Shown here piece after piece: positions 1 to 12,000 of a stretch of DNA of 64,000 nt. This DNA is from Neoroseomonas terrae (GTDB lineage Bacteria > Pseudomonadota > Alphaproteobacteria > Acetobacterales > Acetobacteraceae), in the NCBI RefSeq assembly GCF_018129025.1, contig NZ_JAAEDI010000011.1, positions 62,001 through 126,000 of the forward strand, in the 5' to 3' direction. The notes below the pieces were generated by a model that searched no databases, was not told where the DNA came from, and saw only the letters and a list, made by a program, of their open reading frames with translations. How positions within the stretch are numbered: position 1 is the stretch's first letter; every line of letters starts with the position of its first letter. The position numbers and the translations under genes are program-made.

Positions 1-1
1 C

Positions 2-3000
2 CCCGGCGCCATCAGCGCGACCACCGGCGGCGATTCCGACTGGGTGCGGATCACCCCCGACATCATCGAGGGCTACGCCGCCGGCAACATCATCCTCGAA
101 GCCAGCCGCCAGATCGTCATCGGCAGTGAGGTCAACCGCACCACGGCCGGCAACCTGACGCTGACCGCAGGCCTGTCAGGCAGCAGCGGCAACATCACGC
201 AGAATGCCGGCGCGGACATCTCCGTGAACGGCGTGCTGACGATGCAGACGGCGGCGGGTTCGATCTCGCTCGGCGCCGACCTGCGCGCGACCGGCGTCGT
301 GCTTGCAGCCTCCGGCGACATTTCCCAGACCGGCGGGACCATCGCCCATCGCACGGCCAGCACTGACCTGGCGCTGACGGTGACGGCAAGCGGCGCCAAT
401 GCCGATGTCGACCTCACCCAGGCCGGCAACGGCCGGTTCGTGCTGGCGGCCAGCAGTGCCGGGGGCGATTTCGCGCTTTCCGGCAGCCGGATACGCGTTG
501 CCGGAGACCTGACCGCGGATGCCGTGTCGCTGACGACGACGGCCGGGCCGCTGACACTTGGCGCGGATGTCCGGGCGACGAGCCTCACCCTCGCCGCGGC
601 GGGCAGCATCTCGCAGACCAGCGGCACCATCGCCCACAGCACCGCCGATACCGATCTGGCGCTGACCGTCACCGCCACGGGGGCTGGTTCCGCGGTCGCC
701 CTGAACCAGGCCGGCAATGGGCGCATCGCGCTGAATGCAAGCAGCGCGCCCGGCAGCTTCGCGCTGTCGGGGGAAGCGATCAGCGTCGACGGCACGCTCT
801 CGGGCGGCGCCGTCTCGCTCGCCGCGACCACCGGCGCGCTGGTCATCGACGCGAATATCCGCGCGACCGACCTCACACTGCGCGCCGCCACCGGCATCGA
901 CCAGACCGGCGGCAACATCCAGCATCGCGCCAATGCCGCCACCGCCCTCGCCCTCACGGCGAGTGTCTCGGGCATCGGCGACATCGGGCTCGACCGCACC
1001 ACCAACGGCAACCTGCGCCTGCGCGACGGCGGCACCGCCGATGGCGACATGCGCGTCGCCAGCAGCCGCCGCCTCGAGGTCGGCAGCGGGCAGACGCTGA
1101 CGGTCGCGGGCGCCCTGGAACTGGCGGTGACGGGGGACGGCAATCCGCTCGTGCTGGCCGGGTCGCTGCGCGCCGAGAGCGTCAGCCTCACCGCCGCGGG
1201 CGACATCAGCCAGACCGGCGGCAGCATCGCGCATGTCACCGCCGGCAGCGAGCTGCCGCTGACAGTCAACGCCAGCGAGGACGGGTCGGTCGACCTGACC
1301 AGCACGACGAACGGCGCGATCGCGCTTGGCGCGAGCACCGCGGCGGGCGATTTCGCCCTGACCGGCGAAGCGATCCGCGTGACCGGCGCCCTTGCCGCCG
1401 ACGGGACGTCGCTGACCGCGACGACCGGCGCCATCGCCCTCGGCGACGACCTGCGCGCCACCAGCCTGGCCCTGACGTCGGTGACCGGCATCACCCAGGG
1501 CGGCGGCACCATCATCCACCGCGAGAACAGCAATTTTGGCCTGCCGCTGACGATCAACGTGACCGGCACCGGCGACGTCGTGCTCGACGGCGCCAACGGC
1601 AACATGCAGATCATGTCCGGCGGCACCGCCGATGGCTCGGTCAGCATCACCAGTGCGCAGCATATCGAACTGATCGACGGCCAGACCTTCTCGGTGGCCG
1701 GTGCGGCGGCGCTGACCGTCTCCGGCAATGACACCGGGAACGCGCTGCTGCTGAACGGCTCGCTCTTCGCCGACAGCGTGACACTGTCCGCGACTGGTTC
1801 CATCACCCAGGCGGCTGGTGGCGTGCTGGCGCGCCGCGCAGCGGACGGCACCGCCGACCTCGCCGCCGCCCTGCCGCTGACCGCGACGGCCACCGGCAAC
1901 GGCCACGACATTTCGCTCACCGGCGCGAACGGAGCGTTGCGGATCCTCGGTGCGACGACCGAGGACGGCGACATGATCCTGGCCGGCCGCAGCCTCACTG
2001 TCGCCGGCGCCGTGACCGCAGATCGGGCCGGCGCCGCGCGCGGCGACGTCACACTGGTCGCGACGGGCGGCGGGATGGCGATCGAAGCCGCGGTCACCGC
2101 TCGCAATGCGGCCATCGGCGCGGCCGGCGACGTGACGCAGACCGCGGCGTTCGACCTCGGCGGCACCGGCGGCGGGCGCCTTCGGCTGCGCGGGCCGGAA
2201 GGCGGCGACGCCAGCGTCGGCGGAAGTATCGCCCTCACCCAGGCGAATTCCGTCGCCGAGCTGGATGCCCGCGCTTCCGGCGCGCTCGCCTTCACCGCCG
2301 CCGGCGACCTCTCCGTCACGCAGGCGCACGGCGCGGGCGTGACGCTGACGGGTGCGGCAATCACGGTACCGACGGGGGCGGCGGGCGAAAGCGGCATCGT
2401 CGCCACCGGCTCCGGCGACGTCGCCGTCATCGCCGACAGCCTGGATGTGGCCGGCACGGTGAGCGCATCCGACGGCCGCACCATCTCCCTGCGCGTGGAC
2501 AGCCTGGACCTGACGGGTGCCACCGTCACCGCCGGCACCACCGGCACGGTCGAGATCGGACCGCGGACGGCGGGCCGTGCGGTGCAGATCGGCACATCCG
2601 GCAATCCCACCAACACGACGGAACTTGCGACCGCGGATCTGGAGGCGATCGCCGCCGGCACGCTGCGCATCGGCCGCACCACCATCGCCTCCGAGGCGAC
2701 GCAGACCATCACGGCGAACGGGCTGACGGTCGTCGATGCGGTGGCGCCCTCGGCAGCCCTGTCGCTGGTCAGCGCCAACGGCATCAACGTCAATGCCGGC
2801 ATCACCGCGCCCTCCATCCGCATGGAAACGTCGGCGGGCAACATTGCGCTCGGCGCGGTGAACGTGGAGGCCAATGGCCCGAACGCGGCGATCACCCTGC
2901 TCTCGGCCGGCAGCATCGAGCAGTCCGCCGGCGGCGCGCTGGTCTCGCCCGGCGGCACCGTCGTCGACCTGATCGCCCATGCGCAGGTAACCATCGACCT

Positions 3001-6000
3001 GATCGGCTCGGGCGATTTCCGCCTCGCCGGCGGCATCACGCCGGCCTCGGCGAGCGGCGAGCGGTCGCTCTTCGCCCCCTTAGGCATCCAGTTCGAAACG
3101 ACCGGCGCCATCACGGTCGCCGCGGCGATGGAAGTCGCCGCCTCATCCACGTACACGGCGCTGGTCGGTCGCTCGATCGCAATCGAGGCCCCGATCCTCC
3201 TACCGGGCTTGTCGGCACTCACCCTCACCGCCACCGGCGGCGGCGGGGAGAGCACGATCTCCCAGACCGCGTTGGGCCTGATCCGCACCGGGCACCTGAC
3301 GCTGTCGGCCGAGGGCGCGATCGACCTCTCCCTCGCGGCGAACCAGGTGGGCACGCTCGGCACCGTCAGCTTCACCGAGGGCTTCGGCTATCGCAGCACG
3401 ACGGGCTTCACGGTCGGTGGTGCGCTGGCGCCGTCCGATGGCGGCAACGCCAACATCACCATCATCGCCGATACCGGCGACATCCTGCTCCAGGCGCCGA
3501 TCTCCGCCGGCAGCGGCACGGTGCGGCTGAACGCGACCACGGGCGACATCCTCCAGGACGCGGCCGGGGCGGCGATCACCGCCGGGCGGCTCGAACTGAC
3601 GGCGGGCGGCGACGCACTGCTCGACCCGACCCTCGCGGCCGACCGCAACGTGGTGGGCACGCTCGGTGGCGGCACGATCGGCGGGACCCTGCGCTTCAAT
3701 GCCGCGGGCGACCTCATCCTCGACGGCAGCCTGACGCAGACCGGCCCGGGCGGCGCGGTCCGGATCGCGGCCGGCGGCACCCTGACCCAGAATGCCGGCG
3801 CGGTGCTCGGCTTCAGCGACATCACCCTGGTCGCGCCCGGCGCGATGACGCTCGGCGGCACCATCGGCGTCGACCAGGCGAATCCCGTCAGCGTCGTGCG
3901 GCTCGGTACCGATGCGGGCATCACGCAGGGGGCGACGGGGCGCATCGTCGCCCACCAGCTCGGGCTCAGGGCCACCGGCGACGTGTCGCTGATGGACGGC
4001 GACAACGACGTGCGGCAGATCGCCGCGATGACGGGCGGGGTCTTCGCGCTCGACACCAATGGCGCGCTGGCGACCACCCTCGCCCCGATCGCAGTGGAAC
4101 GGCCGGGTGGCGGCAGCGCCGATGTCTGGGGCGTGCAGGGCAGCTCGGTCACGCTGTCGGCGGCCGACCTCACGATCCATGCGGCGAATCTCGGCCCCTA
4201 TGCTGGATTCGGCATCGGGATCGGGGCCTTTGCCTCGGCCGCCGATGGCGTTCTGCGGCTTCGGGCGGACAACCTTGCGCTGAACAGCTACCTGTTCGCC
4301 GGCCCCGGCCTCACCGGCCGCATCGAGATCGCGCCGCGCACGCTGAGCCGCCAGGTCGTGCTGGGTGGCAGCGAGGCGGGTGCGCTGTCCCTGCCGGCAA
4401 CCCTCATCAACCAGCTCTATGGCGGCAGCGTCGTCATCGGGCGGTCGGAGGCCGGTGCCGGCGCGCTGACGGTGGCCGGCGCGGTCGGCATGCCGACCAC
4501 CGTCAACGACGTTCTGCTGCAAGGCGGCGGCATCACGCTCGACGGCGTCTTCGCCCTGTGGACCGCCAACGGCACGCTGACGCTGAACGCCGTCACGGGC
4601 GACATCGTCCAGAATGGCGGGGCCGTCATTGCCCCGACGCTGATCGCCCGTGCGCAGAACGGGTCGGTCCTCCTCGACGGCGCCCTCGCGCTGAACGATG
4701 TCGACCGGCTGTCCGGCTCGGCGGGCGCGGGCGAGACCTTCGCCTTCAGCGGGAGCGGGTCCTACATCGTGGCCGGCAACGGCATCGATGCGACGGGCGG
4801 CACCGTCGCGCTCCACGCGCCAAGCGGCAGCATCACCCAATCGCTCGGCGCGCCGATCGTCGCGGACCGGCTGAGTGCGAACGCCTCAGGCCTCGTCTCG
4901 CTCGACGGCGGCGGGGCGGATGCCGATGCGAGTGACCTGAACCGCGTCGCGACGCTCGGCCCCTCCTCGGGCACCTCCGTCATCTTCCGCAACGCGGAGG
5001 ACCTGACCGTCGAGGGGGTCACGGCGACCGGTCCCACCGGCAGCCTGATCGTGCTGGAGGCGCCGAACCTCACCCTGGCCGGGAACATCCTCGCCAGCAC
5101 GCTCGACGGCCGCGTCATCCTGCGCACCGCGGCGGATTTCGACGCCCCCGCGGACGGCACCTCGATCGTCCAGACCGGCGGCATCATCCAGGCGCGCGAC
5201 CTCTCGGCCTCGGCGGGCGACGAGATCGATCTCGGCAGCGCCAACCAGATCACGCGCCTCGTCGCCGGGCAGGGCGTGTCGGCGGGCAGCACGAACAGCA
5301 TCGTGCTGGGCGCCGGCGGCACGCTTAACCTGACGGACGGACTCAACGGCATCCAGGTCGCCGCGCGCGTCAATGCCGGCGCCGGCGGCGCCGTGCGCAT
5401 CATCGCGGATGGGCTGACCGTCGCGCCCGGCCTGTCCGGCACCGTGTTCTACGCGCCGGGCGGCGTGGTGCGCTTCCTCCCCTTCACTGCCGGCGCGACG
5501 ATCGGGCTCGGCGGGTCCGGCGACACCACCACCTACGCGACGTCCCTGCTGCAGCGCGTCGATACCGGGCGACTCGTGATCGGCAGCGAAACGGCCGGGA
5601 CGATCACGCTGCGGGAGGCGCTGAACCTCACCGGCGTCGGCGCGCCGCTCGCCCTCGAACTGCGCAGCGGCCGGGACATCCTCGCCGGCGGCTATACCCT
5701 CTCGCTGCGCGAGGTCAGCGCCTACGCGGCCGACAGCGTCGTCCTTGGCACCGCCGGCAGCGCCATCCAACGCATCGTCGCCGGCGAGACCGAGGCCGAC
5801 GGCATCCGGGCCGGCGGCAATGTTACGGTCGCAACCGGCGGCACGCTCGCGGTCGATGCGTCGATCCGCACGGACGGTGCCGGGATCACGCTGCAGGCCG
5901 CCGACTTCGCCATCGCATCGGGCGCCGAGGTGCAGACCGGCGCCGTGCCGGGCTCGCGCATCACGGTGCGGTCGACCAACGCGGCCGGGCTCGACCTCGG

Positions 6001-9000
6001 CGTGTCGGACTCCGAGGCCGGGCTGTCGCAGGCGGAGATTTCGCGGCTCGACGCGCGCGGCGGCACGCTGCGGCTCGAAGGCACTGCGATCGACTTCGCC
6101 GGCACCGTCGCCATCGACGCGGCGGATGCGACCCTGCTCGACCTCGCCTCCAGCGGCTTCATCACGCAGTCGGGCGGCACCCTGGCTGCCCAGTCGTTGC
6201 GGGCGGATGCGTTCTCGGTGCAGATCGACCGCGCCGGCAACAGCCTGCCGCAGATCCAGGCCACGGCGACCGGCGACATCTCGATCGCCACGGGCGGCGC
6301 GACCACCGTCCTCGGCACCAGCAGCGCCTTCGGCAATGCCGCCATCAACGCCGGCAGCATCACGCTGTCCGACGCCGCCGGCATCATCGCCGTATGGGCC
6401 GTCGGCACGGCGACGCTGACGGCCACCACCGGCGGCATCACCGGTGCAGCCGACCTCGCCGCGGTGCAGGCGACGACGCTCAACGCCACCGCCGCCACCA
6501 CGATCGATCTCACCGGCAACAACGCAGTCGGCACCCTCGCCGCGATCGCCGGCACCGGCGTCACCTTCGAGAACACCAGGGCCCTGACGGCCGGCGCCAC
6601 CGGCGCAGGCGGCACGGCGATCGCCGGCAATGTGCGGCTCGCGGCCCCGTCGCTGCGGCTGAACGACGTGCTGGCCACCGGGACGGTCGACCTGACGGCG
6701 AGCGCCGGGACGATCGACCAGGCGGCCGGCGCACGCCTCGCCGCCGGCATCCTGCGCGCGGGCGCCACCGGCTCCGTCATCCTGGACGGCGCCAACCCGG
6801 ACGGCACCGCGCGCAACCAGATCCAGGACATCGACGCGCTCTCGGCCGGAGCCGACATCACGCTGCGCAACGCCATCGCCCTCACCCTCGACCTGCCGCT
6901 CTCGGTCGGTGCGGGGCAGGTGCTGACGCTGGAAGCCCCGACGCTGACCATCGGCGACAACCTGACGGCCGGCGCCGGCGGGCGGATCGTGCTGCGCACC
7001 GGGTCGTTCATCGGCGGCGTCGCCTCGGGCGGCGACATCACCCAAACGGGCGGGACCATCACCGCGCCGACGCTTGCCGCGCTGGCGGGCGGGGCGGTCA
7101 GTCTCGACCGGACGGGCAATGCGATCGGTGCGCTCGGCGGCGGCACCAGCGCGGCGAGGGCCGATCTCGGCCTCGGCCTGCGCGCCGGCACCTCGGCCGT
7201 GCTGCGCAGCACCGGCTATGGCGGGAATGCCTCGCTCGGCGTGACCGGGGCGCTCGACATCGGCCCCGGCGGATCGCTGCTGCTGCGGGCGGACGACTTC
7301 GCCATCGCGGCGGCCATCCGCGTGCCGTCCGGCATCATCACCCTGCTGCCCTACACGACGGGCGCGGGGATCGGCTACGTTCTTGGCGGCGCCTCGGGCA
7401 GCACCAATGCCGGGCGCATCACGCTCGACAGCACGGAACTGTCCTTCTTCCCGTCCGGCACGCCGGCGGCGGAGCTGATCCTCGGCGCCCTGGGCGTGAC
7501 GGGCAGCGTCGACATCGTCGGCGACGTGTCGCTCGCGACCGCCGGCGCCACGCCGCGCGTCAATCGGCTGACATTGATCGGGGACGGCGCGCTGACGCAG
7601 GCAGCCGGCACGCGCCTAGACGTCGCCGCGCTGCGCGCGATCTTCCCCAATGGCGCGGTGTTGCTCGACCCGGGCAGCGCCGGCAACCGGATCGCGGCGC
7701 TGCATGGCGTGACGGCGGGCGGCGATGTCGCCATCCGCGGCGGCGCGGGGATGATGGCGCTGCTCGACGACGGCAGCGGCAACGCCATCACGGTGAACGG
7801 CACCGGCCGCACCGTGACGCTGCGCGCCGACGACCTCGACATCCAGGCAGCGGTGCAGGCCCCGGGCGGCGTCATCAACCTGCTGCCGGAAACGGCTGGC
7901 CACGGCGTCACCCTCGGCGGCACCGGCGCCGGCACGCTGGCGCTGGACGCGGCGGAGATTGCCCGGCTCGGCGCCGGCGGCGCGACAGGCGCGCTGCGGC
8001 TGCGCATCGGCGGCGACAGCGCCGGCACCGTCACCGCGGGCAACATCCGCATCGTCGGCGACGTGGCGTTGCGCGGGCCGGGCGGCGAGCGCGCCTCGGT
8101 GCTGGACCTGCTTGCCGGCAGCGCCGGCATCAGCGGCGGCTCGGTCAGCCAGACGGGCGGCACCGTCAACGTCGCGGCGCTGACCGGCAGCGCGCAGGGC
8201 GACTTCCGCGTCGATGGCGCGAACGTCATCGACGGCTTCGGCGAGATCACCGCTGGCCAGCAACGCAACGGCGATGCGGCGGTCGCAGCCGATGTCGCGC
8301 TGCGCAGCACCGGCAACGTCACGGCGGGCGGCATCGTCGCGACGCGCAACCTCTCGATCACGGCGGGCGGCACGCTGGCCACCGGCCTCGTTACCCTGCC
8401 GGGCGGCACGCCGGGCAGCCTGGGCGCGGCCATCACGGCGGGTGGCCAGGCCAGCCTGACCGCGGGCGGCGCGCTGACGGCGGGCGGTGTCACGGCGCAG
8501 GACATCGTGCTCGACGGCGGCTCCGTCACGCTGAGCGGCCTCATCCAAGGCGACGGCGGCGCGGCCCGCTCCGTCCGCATCGACAGCGACGGCGCGCTGA
8601 CGCAGCAGGCCGGTGCGCTGATCATCGCCGAGACACTGACGATCGGCAGCGGCAGCATCTCCCTGCCCGAGGAGAACCAGATCCTCGAGCTGACGGGCCT
8701 TGTCGCGACCGGCCCCGTCTTCGCGCTGAACACCGTGCTCGAGCTGCTGGTCAGCGGCGCGATCTCCGCCAATGGCAGCCTCTCGCTCGCCACGGATCGG
8801 GGCCTCACCGTCGCCGATACCGGCAGCATCACCGTCACCGGCGGCCCCGGCACGGCGCTGCTGACCGCCGGTGGCGCCATCGACTTCGCCGGTACGCTGA
8901 CGACCAGCGGCGCCGCGACGCTGACCGCCGGCGGCGCCCTGTCCTTCACCGGCACGGCCGATGTCGGCGGCACGCTGGTCTTCGGCGCCGGCGCCGGGAT

Positions 9001-12000
9001 GACCCTCGCCGGCACGATCGGCACCGGCGGCGAGATCGAGGCCGAGGCGGTCGGCGCCCTCGCCAGCACCGCAGCGCTGACGGCCGAGGACGGAATCGTG
9101 CTGACCGCGGGCACCACCCTGGATGTCGGCGGCACCTGGTCCGCCGGCGGAGCGGCGACCTTCGACGCTCAGGGCCTGCTCACCTACACCGCGACGGGCA
9201 CGGCCGGCGGCGCAGCGACGCTGACGACGCCAGGCGCCATCATCGCGACCGCCGGCAGTTCCATCGACGCTGCGGGCATCGTGCGGCTGGACGCCGGCAC
9301 GACCCTTTCGGCCGGGGGCACCATCGGCGGCGGCGCGCTCGTCGAGCTGATCGCCGGCACGGGCGCGATGACCTTCGCCGGCATCATCGACGCGACCGGT
9401 GACGTCATCGCCACCGCCGGCGCCGGCCTGACCACCAACGGCACGATCACGGCCGGCGGCGACGCCACCCTCACCGCCGGCGGCGCGCTTTCGGCGTCGA
9501 CCACCATCAATGTCGGCGGCGACCTGACCCTCGATGCGGGCGCCGCGCTGGTGACGACGGCCGTCCTCACGGCGGATGGCGACGTGTCGCTCACCGCCGA
9601 CGGGGCCCTCTCCGCGTCTAACCGGATCGGGGCCGGCGGCACCCTGGCGCTGGATGCCGGCACGACGATGGACGTCGCCGGCACGTGGTCGGCTGGCGGC
9701 GCGGCGACCTTCACGGCCGGCGGCCTCGTCACCTACACCGCGACCGGCACGGGTGAGGCCGGCGTCACCATCACGACGACCGGCGGCATCATCGCCTCGG
9801 CGGTCAGTTCCATCGACGGCGCCGGCACGGTACGGCTCGACGCCGGCACGACGCTCTCGGCGACCGGCATCATCAGCGGCGGACCGCTGGTCGAACTGAT
9901 CGCCGGCAGCGGCGCGATGACGCTGGCCGGCACGATCGGCGCGACCGGGGCCGTGACCGCCACGGCCGGCGCTCAGCTCACCACGACCGCGGCGATCACC
10001 GCCGGCGGGGCTGTGACATTGACAGCTGACGACGCGCTGTCCGCTTCGAACAGCATCGTCGCCACCGGCGCGCTGACGCTGGATGCCGGCGGCGCGATGA
10101 GTATCGATGGCGTCTGGTCGGCCGGCGGCGCAACCGCCTTCACCGCCGGCGGCCTCATCACTTACACGGCGACCGGCACGGGCGGCGCCGGGGTCACCAT
10201 GACCACGCCGGGCGGCATCATCGCGTCCGCCGCCAGTTCCATCGAGGCTGCCGGCACGGTGCGGCTGGACGCGGGCATGGCACTCTCGGCCACCGGCACG
10301 ATCAGCGGCGGACCGCTGGTCGAACTGATCGCCGGCAGCGACGCGACCCTTGCCGGCACCATCGACGCGAGCGGCGCCTTCACCGCTACCGCCGGCACGG
10401 GGCTGACCACCGCCGCGGCGATCACGGCGCGCGGCGACGCGACGCTGGCGACGGGCGGTTTCCTGTCCGCATCGGCCAGCATCGACGCCGGCGGCAGCCT
10501 GACCCTCGAGGCCGGTGGCACGCTTGCCACCACCGCGATCCTGACGACCGACCGTGACGCGACCCTGATCGCCGACGGCGCACTTTCGGCATCCAACCGG
10601 ATCACGGCGGCGGGCACCCTCACGCTCGACGCCGGCGCGGCGATGAACATCGACGGCACCTGGTCAGCCGGCGGCGCGGCCACCTTCACCGCCGGCGGGC
10701 TCGTCACGTACACGGCGGCCGGCTCCGGCGGGGCCGATGTCATCGTGACCACGCCGGGCGGCATGATCGCCGCCGCCGGCAGTGCCATCCACGCCGCCGG
10801 CACGGTGCGGCTCGACGCCGGCACGACACTCTCGGCCACCGGCACCATCAGCGGCGGACCACTGGTCCAGCTGATCGCCGGCAGCGGCGCGATGACGCTG
10901 GCCGGCGCCATCGATGCGGCCGGCGCCATCACCGCCGCCGCCGGCACGGGCCTCACCACCACCGCGGCGATCAGGGCGGGCAGCGACGCCACGCTCACTA
11001 CCGGCGGCGCCCTGTCGGCGTCAGCGAGCATCAGCGCCGGCGGCAACCTGGCGCTCAACGCCGGCGGCGCGCTGGCCACGACTGCGATCCTGACGGCCGG
11101 CAGCGACGCCACCCTGACCGCCGGCGGCGCATTGTCGGCGTCGAACCGGATCGCGGCTGCTGGCGCGCTGACCCTCGGCGCCGGTGCGGCGATGGACGTT
11201 GCCGGCACTTGGTCGGCCGGTGGCGCCGCGCGCTTCAACGCCGGCGGCCTTGTTACCTACACCGCCGTCGGCACCGCAGGCGGCGCCACCACCATCACGA
11301 CCCGGGGCGCCATCTCCGCCGCGGCCGGCAGCGTCATCAACGCTGGGGGTGCCATCGGCCTCGACGCCGCGGCGGACCTCGCCGCGGCCGGCACCCTCAG
11401 CGGCACGATGATCGACCTGCGCGCCGGCAGCGGCGCGATGACCCTCGCCGGCGCGATCACGGCTAACGAGGCGATCTCCGCCGCGGCAGGTGGCTCCCTC
11501 ACCACCAGCGCGCTGGTCGTCGCCGGCACCGATGCGAGCCTTGTCGCCGGCGGGCTGCTCGACGCGACCAACCGCATCGAGGCCGGCCGCGACCTGACCC
11601 TGCGTGGGGCCGCGGGGCTGCGCGCCAGCGGCACCTTCGCCGCCGGCCGGGACGCCGTGCTGGCCTCGGCCGGCGGTCCGGTCACGATCGCCGGGACGCT
11701 CAGCGCCGGTGCGGCCATTCAGCTCGCCGCCGGCGGTGGCCTGCAGAGCGCCGCTCAGGTGCGGGCCGGCTCCACATTGACCGTCACCGCGGGCGGCGAT
11801 GCGGCGCTGTCCGAGCTGCACACCGCCGGCACCGCGCTTGCCATCGACGCCGCGGGCAGCGTCACCGGCAGCGGTGCCGTGTCGGCCGGCCAGGCGGTGA
11901 CGATCAGGGCCGGCCAGGCTCTGGCGCTGCAAGGGTCTGTGCAGGCCGGCAGCGACATGACGCTTCGTGCCGGTGCGGGCATGAGCCTCGGCGCGACCGC

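Noticed and set aside
73-3375. Long minus-strand open frame (about 1,100 codons) opposite the adhesin, with many more up to 13 kb
   Set aside because: GC-rich repeat DNA keeps antisense frames open. Their translations are Ser/Pro/Ala/Arg runs without domains, and the plus-strand protein is a coherent beta-helix repeat.
9131-11650. Repeats of about 549 bp considered as insertion sequences
   Set aside because: All lie in frame in one gene, with no transposase, terminal inverted repeats or target duplication.
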